From Oryzibacter oryziterrae (GTDB lineage: Bacteria > Pseudomonadota > Alphaproteobacteria > Rhizobiales > Pleomorphomonadaceae): a stretch of 64,000 nt of DNA. Where the stretch lies: NCBI RefSeq assembly GCF_021864535.1, contig NZ_JAKJIC010000004.1, forward strand, positions 124,001 to 188,000, read 5' to 3'. A program made the position numbers and the translations under genes. A model generated the notes under the pieces. That model was not told the origin of the DNA, ran no database searches, and was given only the letters and a program-made list of their open reading frames with translations. Every line of letters begins with the position of its first letter. The stretch's first letter is position 1. This document shows positions 19,163 through 27,673 of this stretch, piece by piece.

Positions 19163-19531
19163 TCAGGCTGGGCAAACCTTGTTGACGACTTGCAGCAGCT
19201 TGTCGGGGGCGAAGGGCTTGACGATCCAGCCGGTGGCGCCTGCCGCCTTGCCTGCCGCCTTCTTGTCCTCGCCCGACTCCGTCGTCAGGATCAGGATCGG
19301 CGTCGCGGCATGCGAGGGCTGCGAGCGGACGCGCTTGACCAGCGTCACCCCGTCCATGTTCGGCATGTTGATGTCGGTGATGATGAGGTCCACCTTGCCC
19401 GACTGCAGCACCGTCAGGGCGCGGACGCCATCCTCGGCCTCCACCACTTCGAAGCCCGCGCCTTTCAGGGTGTAGCTGACCATGTCGCGCATGGTCTTGG
19501 AGTCATCGACGGTAAGAATGCGCTTGGCCAT
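19163..19531 (-). CDS. cheY: Chemotaxis response regulator CheY
   Basis: A 122-residue stand-alone receiver. Acidic residues in TVDDSKTMR, the phosphorylation Asp in LIITDINMPNMDG, Thr in ILTTES and Lys in VKPFAPDK match CheY. Its ATG overlaps the stop of the upstream STAS gene by one base (TGATG), indicating coupling. No other cheY copy lies in the window, so this is the likely flagellar-motor or CheZ-like target. Confidence 0.96.
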   Translation of the reverse strand: MAKRILTVDDSKTMRDMVSYTLKGAGFEVVEAEDGVRALTVLQSGKVDLIITDINMPNMDGVTLVKRVRSQPSHAATPILILTTESGEDKKAAGKAAGATGWIVKPFAPDKLLQVVNKVCPA

Positions 19532-19836
19532 CAGGCTCTGCTCCAGCTTGAAAGTTCCGATTGAAGTCCGAGGTCATCGAAGGCGGTCGTCAGCACCACG
19601 GACGGCTGAACCAGCCTGAGCCGTCCGCCGACGGCGCCCAGACTGCGTGCCAGCGCCACCAGAAGCTGTGCGCCCTGGGTGCCGATCCGCGTCACCGCAT
19701 GCCCGTCGCAGACGAGTTCCGTCACCGGCTCGATCAGCGCTTCCATCTGGTCGCGCAGATCGGCGGCCGCGGCGCCGTCGAAGTTGGCCGGCAGCAGGAT
19801 CGCCTCGGCGCTATCCGTCTCATCCCCTGTGGGCAT
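19531..19836 (-). CDS. STAS-domain protein heading the chemotaxis operon
   Basis: A 101-residue single STAS-like domain, the first gene of the operon. The position of the phosphorylatable serine is occupied by Thr in RIGTQGAQLL, so it is unlike the classical RsbV loop and unlike the second STAS protein at 8967. Small STAS proteins are common at the head of alphaproteobacterial che operons; their job is not settled. It could compete with the second STAS protein for the kinase, but this is speculation. Confidence 0.8.
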   Translation of the reverse strand: MPTGDETDSAEAILLPANFDGAAAADLRDQMEALIEPVTELVCDGHAVTRIGTQGAQLLVALARSLGAVGGRLRLVQPSVVLTTAFDDLGLQSELSSWSRA

Positions 19837-20221
19837 GGTCCCCGTCCCTTGTTCACGGAGTCTCTATTCGTTGATTCAACGACTCCATGACGTGATATTT
19901 CGGCACACATTGGTTACTCAAGGATAAACCAATAAGTATTTCCGATATCTCCTGGGGTGATTAGGGGATTGTATCTTAGTAGTTAGAAGTGACAGGTTAG
20001 TAGAGAGTTCTGTTAATACGTTTATATGGAGTCATTAATTGATGGAGGAATTACGAGTTGATATAAATTGCGAGGAATTATGTGATGCATGCACGTATTT
20101 TGGGAGTCGCTTTGCGCTTTTCGGCAAGTCCTTGTCGAAACTGTCAGGGCGAGCAGGATCGCGCGCTCCGGCGGCGGTGCAGGAACGGGAAGCGTAGAAC
20201 GGGGGTTATAAGTAGAAACGC
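19837..20221. other. 385-nt AT-rich region upstream of the chemotaxis operon
   Basis: Clearly more AT-rich than its surroundings. It contains a perfect palindrome CGTTGA-T-TCAACG (19869-19881) about 35 nt before the first gene, and an inverted repeat ATTGGTT/AACCAAT (19909-19933). No credible gene is present. As the operon's first gene starts at 19836, this should hold its promoter and regulator sites; I cannot fix the promoter with confidence. Confidence 0.55.
19869..19881. promoter_or_regulatory. Palindrome upstream of the chemotaxis operon
   Basis: CGTTGATTCAACG is a perfect 13-bp palindrome, 33 nt before the ATG of the leading STAS gene. It is placed where an operator or 5'-UTR hairpin would act. 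The binding protein is unknown. Confidence 0.4.
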
Positions 20222-21262
20222 TTATTTGGTGGGGGCGGCGCTGATGAGGGCTTTGGCCAGTCGTATTTCCTGAGTCTCACTCGATGGAATTCCCATCCGG
20301 ATCAGGGTCGGGTCGTGCGAAAACGGACGCACCAACACACCCGCGGAGAGCAACTTCAACAAGATCGATTCCATTTGCGGATGTTTCACGAGGCGAAACA
20401 GGTGGGTACCGCCGACGGTTTCGAGGTCCGCCGCCAGCAGGATCTGGTCCAGCCGCGTCCCCGCCGCTGCAAGTTTGTCCCGGCAGTCCGTGAGCCAGTC
20501 CTGATCCCCAAGCGCTCTGGCGCCGATCGTCATCGCCGGTCCCGACACCGGCCAGGGGCCAAGCCGCGCCCTCAGCGCGCTCACCAGATCCGGTTGGCCC
20601 ACGGCGAAACTGAGACGCAACCCGGCGAGGCCATAGGCCTTGCCGAAGGAACGGAGCACCAGCGCATTGTCCGGTCGCTGCAGGCTGAACAGGCTTGCCT
20701 CCGGCGTGAAGTCCATGAAGGCCTCGTCGACCACCATGCGTCCGCCATACTCCCCAAGCCGCTCCGCCATCGCCAGGAGCGCCGATGGCGCGATCAGCCG
20801 CCCATCGGGGTTGTTGGGGTTCACCACCACCAGCACGTCCGGCCGGCCGACGGCATCGAGATCGCCGACGACCCGCACCTCCGCCCCGGATACGCGCCAG
20901 CTGCGCTCGTGTTCGCTATAGGTCGGCCCCAGGATCTCCACCACCGTGGCGCCGAAGAGCTGCGGCAGGTGCGACAGCACGGGCTGCGATCCGCTTGCCG
21001 CCGCAATGCCGTCGCCGGCCTGAAGCCCATAGGCTTTGCGCGCTGCCTGAAGCAGTGTCGCCAACGCCCCGGCATCCGGCAAGCGCGTCCACACCTCGGC
21101 GGAAAGGTCCTCAACCGGATAGCCATAGGGGCTGATGCCGGTGGAGAGATCGATCCACGGCTCCGGTGCCTGAGGATAGAGCGCCCGGGCGCTTGCAAGA
21201 TTGCCGCCGTGGGTCAATAAGTCGGCAAGATCGATCTCTTTGCTGGGCGGCGAACTTGCCAT
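20222..21262 (-). CDS. cobC: Threonine-phosphate decarboxylase, CobC (CobD of enterics)
   Basis: PLP enzyme that makes (R)-1-amino-2-propanol phosphate for the lower side arm of cobalamin. The 346-residue protein has the aminotransferase class I/II fold with the PLP lysine in LRSFGKAYGLAG, and VVVNPNNPDGR and VVDEAFMDF typical of the histidinol-phosphate aminotransferase branch. The domain proper begins at HGGNLASARALYP, about 18 residues after the ATG, so an internal start cannot be excluded. Its 5' end overlaps or abuts that of the divergent cobD gene. Confidence 0.9.
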   Translation of the reverse strand: MASSPPSKEIDLADLLTHGGNLASARALYPQAPEPWIDLSTGISPYGYPVEDLSAEVWTRLPDAGALATLLQAARKAYGLQAGDGIAAASGSQPVLSHLPQLFGATVVEILGPTYSEHERSWRVSGAEVRVVGDLDAVGRPDVLVVVNPNNPDGRLIAPSALLAMAERLGEYGGRMVVDEAFMDFTPEASLFSLQRPDNALVLRSFGKAYGLAGLRLSFAVGQPDLVSALRARLGPWPVSGPAMTIGARALGDQDWLTDCRDKLAAAGTRLDQILLAADLETVGGTHLFRLVKHPQMESILLKLLSAGVLVRPFSHDPTLIRMGIPSSETQEIRLAKALISAAPTK

Positions 21263-21267
21263 TGATT

Positions 21268-22251
21268 GTGACCTGGTCTCTGCTTCTGGTACTGGCGGCC
21301 ATCCTGATCGATGCCGCCGTCGGCTATCCCTATGCGATCTATCGCCTGATCGGTCATCCGGTAACCTGGATGGGCCGCGTCATCTCCTGGCTGGACACGC
21401 TGTTCAATAGTCCCAAGGCGCCGGATCCCGCAAGGCGACTGATGGGGGTGCTGGCCGCCGTCCTCAACGTTGGCATCGCCGCCGCCGCCGGTCTCGGCCT
21501 GTCGGAGCTCTTGCGGGGCCAGCCCTGGTGGCTGGCACTGCCCATCCTCGCCATTCTTGCCTCGTCACTCGTTGCCATCCGCAGCCTCTATGATCACGTT
21601 GCCGCGGTGCGCGACGCCTTGCGCAAGCGTGGCCTCGTCGCCGGCCGTCAGGCTGTCGGGCAGATCGTCGGTCGCAATGTCGATAGCCTCGATCAGGCCG
21701 GCGTCTGCCGCGCCGCCATCGAGAGCCTTGCCGAAAGCCTCTGCGACGGTGTGGTGGCGCCGCTGTTCTGGATGGGCCTTCTCGGCCTGCCGGGCGCCGC
21801 CGCCTACAAGGCCATCAACACCGCCGATTCCATGATCGGCCATCGCAGCGAACGCTACCTCGCCTTCGGCTGGGCTTCGGCCCGCCTTGACGACCTGGCC
21901 AACTTCCTGCCGGCCCGGCTGTCGGGCTATCTCATCGTCCTCTCGGCCGCCGCCGTCGCCAAGGCCTCGCCGCGCAAGGCGCTGGAAGTGATGCATCGCG
22001 ATGCCCGCAAGCACAAATCCCCCAACGCCGGATGGCCGGAAGCCGCCATGGCCGGCGCGCTCGGCCTGCGCCTCAACGGCCCGAAGTCCTATGGCGAGGA
22101 GCAGATCGACGACGTCTGGCTCGGCAGCGGTCGACCGATCGCCACCCCCGACGACATCCATCGTGCCCTGCAAGTCTATGCCCACGCCGTTCTGCTGCTG
22201 TGGATCTTCACCGCGCTGATTGCGCTGCTCCTGCTCATGGCGACGCGCTGA
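21268..22251 (+). CDS. cobD: Adenosylcobinamide-phosphate synthase, CobD (CbiB)
   Basis: Membrane enzyme that attaches the aminopropanol arm to adenosylcobyric acid. About 328 residues, with several membrane helices and the family motifs [34 protein letters not shown] and [11 protein letters not shown]. There is no ATG at the beginning. The GTG at 21268 ([20 protein letters not shown]) gives a normal N-terminus; TTG codons at 21256 and 21262 are alternatives. It shares its start region with the divergent cobC and its 3' end overlaps cobQ by 17 nt. Confidence 0.9.
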   Translation: MTWSLLLVLAAILIDAAVGYPYAIYRLIGHPVTWMGRVISWLDTLFNSPKAPDPARRLMGVLAAVLNVGIAAAAGLGLSELLRGQPWWLALPILAILASSLVAIRSLYDHVAAVRDALRKRGLVAGRQAVGQIVGRNVDSLDQAGVCRAAIESLAESLCDGVVAPLFWMGLLGLPGAAAYKAINTADSMIGHRSERYLAFGWASARLDDLANFLPARLSGYLIVLSAAAVAKASPRKALEVMHRDARKHKSPNAGWPEAAMAGALGLRLNGPKSYGEEQIDDVWLGSGRPIATPDDIHRALQVYAHAVLLLWIFTALIALLLLMATR

Positions 22252-23692
22252 TCGCCAGCAGCCGCTCGCAGTCCACATGCGTGGCGAGATGATCGGCCAG
22301 CCGGTCGAGCACGGCGTCCACGCGCCGCTCGTAGTCAAGGTCCGACGTCTCGGCCCCGATCCAGCTCAGCAACCGCCGCCGCTGGGCGTCATCTCCAAAC
22401 AGGCCGTGGCAATAGGTGCCGACGATGCGACCGGTTTCCGACTGCGCCCCCTCGATCGTCCCGTCGATCCGCGCAAACGGCCGCTCGCGATCGGGGCCGC
22501 TCGTCTCGCCCACATGCATCTCGTAGCCGGCAAAAGGTGTCCCGTCGGGCAGCGACACGCCGAGCACCGGCGACAGCCGCTTGGTCCCGCCCATGCGCGT
22601 CACCACGTCGAGAAGTCCCAGCCCGGCGACGGCGGCAATATCCCCTTCCAGGTGGTCGGGATCTTCGATCCGCCGTCCCAGCATCTGATAGCCGCCGCAC
22701 AGCCCCAGCACCTTGCCGCCGGCGCGCGCATGCGCCTTGATGTCCACGTCCCAGCCCTCGGCCTGAAGCGCGAGGAAATCGGCAATGGTGGATTTCGATC
22801 CCGGCAGCAGGATCAGCGCGGCATCGCGCGGCAGCGGCCGTCCGGGCTCCACCATGTCGACGGTGACGCCGGCCTCCTGCCGGAGCGGGTCGAGATCGTC
22901 GAAATTGGAGATGCGCGGCAGCACCGGCACGGCGATCTTCACTCGCCCTCCGCTGGAGGTCAGCGAGCGCAGGGCCACGGCATCCTCCGCCGGCAGCAGC
23001 GCCGCCTCGGCGAAATGCGGGATCACCCCGAGCGAGGGCCAGCCCGTGTGCGCCTCGATCGTTCTCAGTCCCTCGTCGAACAGGCGCACGTCGCCGCGAA
23101 AGCGGTTGATCAGGAAGGCCTTGATGCGGGCGGAATCGTCCTGCGATATCACGGCTCGCGTGCCCACCAGGCTGGCGATCACACCGCCCCGATCGATGTC
23201 GCCGATCAGCACCACCGGCGTCTCCGTGGCGGTGGCAAAGCCCATGTTGGCGATGTCGCCGGCGCGCAGGTTCACCTCCGCCGGCGATCCCGCGCCTTCC
23301 ACCAGCACCAGTTCAGCCCCGTCGGACACGCGCGCGAAACTCTCCAGCACCGCCGCCATCAGTCCGGGCTTCATCGCCTGATAGTCACGCGCCTTGGCGT
23401 TGCCCAGCACCTTGCCCTGCACCACCACCTGCGCGCCGATTTCCGACTGCGGCTTCAGCAGGATCGGGTTCATGTGCACCGACGCCGCCACGCCGGCGGC
23501 CCGCGCCTGCAGCGCCTGCGCCCGGCCGATCTCGCCGCCGTCCGGCGTTGCCGCCGCATTGTTGGACATGTTCTGCGGCTTGAAGGGACGTACCTTGAGG
23601 CCCTGTCGGGCAAACAGCCGGCAGAGCCCGGCGACGATCAGCGACTTGCCGACGTCCGAACCCGTTCCCTGGATCATCAACCGACGTGTCAT
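22235..23692 (-). CDS. cobQ: Cobyric acid synthase CobQ
   Basis: Amidates four side chains of adenosylcobyrinic acid a,c-diamide with glutamine nitrogen. The 485-residue protein has the N-terminal ATP-binding domain ([13 protein letters not shown]-loop, [14 protein letters not shown]) and a C-terminal triad-type glutamine amidotransferase domain with the nucleophile in [10 protein letters not shown] and His in YCHGLFG. Its ATG overlaps the cobO stop, so cobO and cobQ are coupled. It converges on cobD. Confidence 0.96.
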   Translation of the reverse strand: MTRRLMIQGTGSDVGKSLIVAGLCRLFARQGLKVRPFKPQNMSNNAAATPDGGEIGRAQALQARAAGVAASVHMNPILLKPQSEIGAQVVVQGKVLGNAKARDYQAMKPGLMAAVLESFARVSDGAELVLVEGAGSPAEVNLRAGDIANMGFATATETPVVLIGDIDRGGVIASLVGTRAVISQDDSARIKAFLINRFRGDVRLFDEGLRTIEAHTGWPSLGVIPHFAEAALLPAEDAVALRSLTSSGGRVKIAVPVLPRISNFDDLDPLRQEAGVTVDMVEPGRPLPRDAALILLPGSKSTIADFLALQAEGWDVDIKAHARAGGKVLGLCGGYQMLGRRIEDPDHLEGDIAAVAGLGLLDVVTRMGGTKRLSPVLGVSLPDGTPFAGYEMHVGETSGPDRERPFARIDGTIEGAQSETGRIVGTYCHGLFGDDAQRRRLLSWIGAETSDLDYERRVDAVLDRLADHLATHVDCERLLAISASP

Positions 23693-24297
23693 CAGAACTC
23701 GATTCCCGCCTGCGCCTTCACCCCGGCGCCGAAGTGATGCTTCACCTGGGTCATCTCGGTCACGAGATCGGCCATGGCGACGAGCTCCGGCTTGGCGTTG
23801 CGGCCGGTCACCACCACATGCAGATCGTCCCGTCGCCCACCCAGCGCCGCGAGCACCCTGTCGAGCGGCAGGTGCTCATAGCGCAGGGAGATGTTGAGCT
23901 CGTCGAGCACCAGAAGGCGCACGCCCGGATCGGCCATCAGCTCGGTGGCCTTCTCCCAGGCCCGCTCGGCCGCCGCCACGTCCCGAGTCTTGTCCTGCGT
24001 CTCCCAGGTGAACCCTTCGCCCAGCGTATGCCAGCTGACGCCGGGGAAGGTCTCAAGTACCTTGCGCTCGCCGGTCACCCAGCCCCCCTTGCCGAACTGG
24101 ACGACGCCCACCCGCCAGCCGTTGCCGAGCGCCCTCAGCACCAGCCCGAAGGCGGCGGTGGACTTGCCCTTGCCGGGGCCGGTGTGCACCATCAGCAGGC
24201 CCTTGCTCTCGACGGTCTTCGAGGCCACTTCCGCGTCCTGAACCGCCTTGCGCTTGGCCATCTTGGCGCGGTGTTTCTCGGCGTCCTGCTCGCTCAA
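23692..24297 (-). CDS. cobO: Cob(I)yrinic acid a,c-diamide adenosyltransferase CobO
   Basis: Adds the adenosyl ligand to cobalt. The 201-residue protein has the P-loop [14 protein letters not shown], then VVQFGKGGW and [13 protein letters not shown], all typical of the CobO/BtuR family. It starts with TTG ([18 protein letters not shown]) after a GGAG site, and the upstream start fits the family's basic N-terminal extension. No B12 riboswitch-like leader was recognised upstream. It overlaps cobQ by one codon boundary (ATGA type). Confidence 0.93.
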   Translation of the reverse strand: MSEQDAEKHRAKMAKRKAVQDAEVASKTVESKGLLMVHTGPGKGKSTAAFGLVLRALGNGWRVGVVQFGKGGWVTGERKVLETFPGVSWHTLGEGFTWETQDKTRDVAAAERAWEKATELMADPGVRLLVLDELNISLRYEHLPLDRVLAALGGRRDDLHVVVTGRNAKPELVAMADLVTEMTQVKHHFGAGVKAQAGIEF

Positions 24298-24391
24298 GGT
24301 GACACTCCGATCTCATGCGACATAACCGCGACATTGGCGCCGGTCCCGACGAGGGCGCGGGCGACCAAACCGTGACATTCACGCCGCCTCA

Positions 24392-24440
24392 GAGCATCCG
24401 CCGATCATGTTGAAGCAACATGGTCGAAAAGCGGATGCTC
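24392..24440 (-). repeat. Dispersed repeat family 1, copy 1 (long hairpin)
   Basis: GAGCATCCGC (24392-24401) pairs perfectly with GCGGATGCTC (24431-24440), enclosing a second stem (24403-24412 with 24416-24425). Read on the minus strand, 24425 to 24392 matches 61836-61869 on the plus strand at about 29 of 34 positions. It lies between the cobO start and the polA stop. Confidence 0.75.
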
Positions 24441-24455
24441 AAGTTATTGAATCTG

Positions 24456-24503
24456 GAGCGATTTCTGATCGAGCTGACGATCTCGTCAGGTCGGAAAGCG
24501 CTC
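24456..24503. repeat. Imperfect palindrome at the polA 3' end
   Basis: GAGCGATTTCTGATC pairs imperfectly with GGTCGGAAAGCGCTC, and CTGACGA/TCGTCAG forms an inner 7-bp stem. It ends at the polA stop codon and resembles intergenic palindromes found in rhizobial genomes. It may help end polA transcription. Confidence 0.55.
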
Positions 24504-27500
24504 TAGTGTGCCTCATCCCAGTTCTGCGCCGCCCTTGCGTCCACCTGGAGCGGCACGCTGAGGGTGATCACCGGATCGCAGGCCTTTTCCATCACCTGCC
24601 GCACCACGGGAATGGTGGCTTCCACCTCCGCATCGGGCACCTCGAAGATCAACTCGTCATGCACCTGCAGCAGCATCAATGCGGAAAGTCCTGCTGTCTC
24701 AAGGGCTTGATCCATGCGCGCCATGGCCCGGCGAATGATGTCGGCCGCCGATCCCTGGATCGGTGCGTTGATCGCCGCCCGCTCCATGAAGGCCCGCATC
24801 GACGGATTGGGCGAGCCGATCTCCGGATAATGCGCCTTGCGCCCGAAGATCGTTTCCACATAGCCCTTGTCGCGCGCTGTCTTCTTGGTGGACTCCATGT
24901 AATCCTTGATGCCGGGGAATCGCTCGAAATATTTCCGGATATAGGCGCCGGCCTCTTCTCTGGAAATACTCAACTGGTTGGCAAGGCCGAAGGCGGATAT
25001 ACCATAGATGATACCGAAGTTGATCGCCTTGGCCCGGCGCCGGACCATGGGGTCCATGCCCGCGATCGGCACGCCGAACATCTCCGATGCCGTCATGGCG
25101 TGAATGTCGAGGCCATCGGCAAAGGCTTGTCGCAGCTGCGGAATTTCCGCCACATGCGCCAGGACGCGCAGCTCGATCTGGCTATAGTCGGCCGAGATCA
25201 GCTTGCGTCCCGCCGGGGCCACGAAGGCGGTGCGGATCTTGCGCCCCTCTTCTGTGCGCACCGGAATATTCTGAAGATTAGGCTCTGAGGACGAAAGTCT
25301 TCCCGTCGTGGTCGAGGCGAGCGAGTAAGATGTATGCACCCGTCCCGTCACCGGATGGATATAGCCCGGCAGCGCGTCCGTATAGGTGGATTTGAGTTTT
25401 GAAAGTTGCCGCCAATCCAGAATTCTTCTGGGCAGTTCGTGGCCCTGATCGGCCAGTTCCTCAAGAATATCGGCTCCCGTCGCCCAGGCGCCGGTCTTAG
25501 TTTTCTTGGCGCCAGGCAGTCCAAGCTTGCCGAACAGGATGTCGCCGATCTGCTTGGGGCTGCCGATATTGAAGCTCTCGCCGGCAAGACCTTGGATGTC
25601 TGCCTCTATGCTTCCCATGCCTTGCGCGAAATCTCCGGAGAGCCGCGCCAGAATCTGCCGATTGACCTCGACGCCGCGCATTTCCATCTTCGAGATGATC
25701 TCGACCATCGGTCGCTCGAGCGTCTCGTAAAGCGCAGTCATTCCCTCCGCCACCAGACGCGGCTTCAGGATCATCCAAAGACGAAGCGTGACGTCCGCAT
25801 CTTCGGCCGCATAGCGGGTGGCGCGGTCGATGTCGACGAAATCAAAGGTGATCGCGCCCTTGCCGGAACCGGCTACCTCCTTGTAGGCAATGGGTTTATG
25901 GCCGAGGAAAACCTCGCTCATCTCGTCCATGCCATGGCCCATGCGCCCGGCGTCAAGCGCATAGGAGATCAGCATCGTGTCGTCATAGGGGGCGACCGTG
26001 ATGCCGATATTCTTGAGGATCACCCAGTCATACTTGACGTTCTGGCCGATCTTCAGGATCGAGGCGTCTTCAAGCACGGGTTTGACTGTGGCGACGAAGT
26101 CTTTCAGCGAGATCTGTCCGGGCACCAACCCGCCACCGAGGAGATCGCCGGCTCCGGACTTGTGCGACAGCGGCACATAGCAAGCCTTGCCCGGATGCAC
26201 CGAGAAGGACGCCCCCGCAATCTCCGCCCGCATGGGGTCCAGCGATGTCGTCTCGGTATCAAAGGCAAGCCGCCCTGCCTCCCGCGCTTCCGCCATCCAG
26301 GCTTGCAGGCGGTTGAGATCGGTTACAGTCTCGTAAGCGGTGTGATCGATGGGAAGGGCGCGAATCCGGTCCGCCTCAGCGGTCGCCAACCCTTGCGGCG
26401 TGCCCACCCCGGTCGCCGCCAGAGACGGCGCAGCTGCGGCAGAACCCTTTGAAATATCTGCAGGATTGTCGGCAGCGGCGGACGCCTCCGCTATGGCCGG
26501 CGCGGCCCCTGTGCTGCCATCGCCCCCCTCGGACGCAGGAGGCCAGTGGGTGACCGTAACCGTTGTCGGGGTCACTTTCGACGGGTCCACACCCGTGGTG
26601 TCGGCCACGCGGCGTGTGATCGCGTTGAACTCCATCGCCTTGGTGAAGGCGATCAGCTTCTCCCCATCGGCGTCCCGAACCCCGAGACTTTCGATCGGGT
26701 GGTCCACCGGCACATCCCGCTTCAATGTGACCAGCCGATGCGATATCCGCGCCTGCTCGGCAAACGCGATCAGGTTCTCCCGCCGCTTCTGCTGCTTGAT
26801 CGAAGGCGCATTGGCGAGCAGGTTTTCGAGATCGCCGAAGTCGGCGATCAACTGTGCCGCCGTCTTGAGACCGATACCGGGAACGCCGGGCACGTTGTCG
26901 ACCGAGTCGCCGGCAAGCGATTGCACTTCAACGACCTTTTCGGGTGGGACGCCGAATTTCTCGACCACTTCGTCCGGACCGATGCGCTTGTCCTTCATGG
27001 TGTCGAGCAGCGTTACGCGCGGCCCGACCAGCTGCATCAGGTCCTTGTCGGAGGAGACGATGGTCACATCCGCCCCCGCCGCGGTCGCCTGTTCGGCATA
27101 GGTGGCGATCAGATCGTCCGCCTCGAAGCCGAGCTGTTCCACACAAGCCACGTTGAAGGCATGCACCGCCTGGCGGATCAAGCCGAACTGCGGCCTCAGA
27201 TCGGCCGGCGGCTCCGGCCGCTGCGCCTTGTAGAGCGGATAGATCTCGTTGCGGAACGTTACCGACGATGCGTCGAAGATCACCGCCAGATGCGTCGGCC
27301 GCACGCCCGCCGCCGAATGCTCTGCCTCTTTCAGCAAGCGCCACAACATGTTGCAGAATCCCGACACCGCGCCGATCGGCACTCCGTCCGATTTGCGCGT
27401 GAGCGGTGGCAGCGCGTGGTAGGCGCGAAAGATGTAGCCGGAACCGTCGATCAGGAACACATGATCGCCGGGGCGAACGGGGCGTGAAGAGGAAGCTGAA

Positions 27501-27508
27501 CTGGACAT
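24503..27508 (-). CDS. polA: DNA polymerase I
   Basis: Repair and Okazaki-fragment polymerase. The 1001-residue protein has the 5' nuclease domain (about residues 15-320), a Ala/Pro/Thr-rich linker, a 3'-5' exonuclease domain with intact Exo I (DTETTSLDP), Exo II (GQNVKYDW) and Exo III (YAAEDADVTLR) motifs, and the family A polymerase domain with ADYSQIELR, a finger motif near RRRAKAINFGIIYG and the catalytic VHDELIFE. Proofreading therefore appears functional, unlike in some Gram-positive Pol I. The length is slightly above average because of the linker (about 305-370). Confidence 0.97.
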   Translation of the reverse strand: MSSSASSSRPVRPGDHVFLIDGSGYIFRAYHALPPLTRKSDGVPIGAVSGFCNMLWRLLKEAEHSAAGVRPTHLAVIFDASSVTFRNEIYPLYKAQRPEPPADLRPQFGLIRQAVHAFNVACVEQLGFEADDLIATYAEQATAAGADVTIVSSDKDLMQLVGPRVTLLDTMKDKRIGPDEVVEKFGVPPEKVVEVQSLAGDSVDNVPGVPGIGLKTAAQLIADFGDLENLLANAPSIKQQKRRENLIAFAEQARISHRLVTLKRDVPVDHPIESLGVRDADGEKLIAFTKAMEFNAITRRVADTTGVDPSKVTPTTVTVTHWPPASEGGDGSTGAAPAIAEASAAADNPADISKGSAAAAPSLAATGVGTPQGLATAEADRIRALPIDHTAYETVTDLNRLQAWMAEAREAGRLAFDTETTSLDPMRAEIAGASFSVHPGKACYVPLSHKSGAGDLLGGGLVPGQISLKDFVATVKPVLEDASILKIGQNVKYDWVILKNIGITVAPYDDTMLISYALDAGRMGHGMDEMSEVFLGHKPIAYKEVAGSGKGAITFDFVDIDRATRYAAEDADVTLRLWMILKPRLVAEGMTALYETLERPMVEIISKMEMRGVEVNRQILARLSGDFAQGMGSIEADIQGLAGESFNIGSPKQIGDILFGKLGLPGAKKTKTGAWATGADILEELADQGHELPRRILDWRQLSKLKSTYTDALPGYIHPVTGRVHTSYSLASTTTGRLSSSEPNLQNIPVRTEEGRKIRTAFVAPAGRKLISADYSQIELRVLAHVAEIPQLRQAFADGLDIHAMTASEMFGVPIAGMDPMVRRRAKAINFGIIYGISAFGLANQLSISREEAGAYIRKYFERFPGIKDYMESTKKTARDKGYVETIFGRKAHYPEIGSPNPSMRAFMERAAINAPIQGSAADIIRRAMARMDQALETAGLSALMLLQVHDELIFEVPDAEVEATIPVVRQVMEKACDPVITLSVPLQVDARAAQNWDEAH

Positions 27509-27592
27509 GGCCGGACTATGCCCCGCGATTGCTGCGATGGAAAGGGCGAGCCCTTATCCAAGCACGGTTGTCCGACGGATTCCGGCAGCAAG

Positions 27593-27616
27593 CCCCGACT
27601 TTCGGCGGGGATGACA
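27593..27616 (-). repeat. REP-like palindrome (GTCATCCCCGC type)
   Basis: On the minus strand this reads TTGTCATCCCCGCCGAAAG followed by TCGGGG, the common proteobacterial intergenic palindrome. It lies between polA and the mesaconyl-CoA hydratase gene, which are divergently transcribed. Confidence 0.55.
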
Positions 27617-27673
27617 AGGCGCCGCCGCTCTCCTTAAGAATTGCTGCAACAGCGAAAGCGCTCCGAGGGCCAC

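Noticed and set aside
16996-19185. Long plus-strand frame across cheA (729 codons)
   Set aside because: It mirrors cheA, whose domains and active-site motifs are complete on the minus strand. The reverse product shows no recognisable domain.
20082-20273. Small plus-strand frame before cobC
   Set aside because: It runs into the 3' end of cobC on the other strand and shows no conserved features.
22220-23737. Long plus-strand frame across cobQ (505 codons)
   Set aside because: It is a shadow of cobQ with composition typical of an antisense frame and no motifs.
24298-24391. B12 riboswitch upstream of cobO
   Set aside because: I looked for the conserved B12-box and the paired leader elements and did not find them in the short space available.
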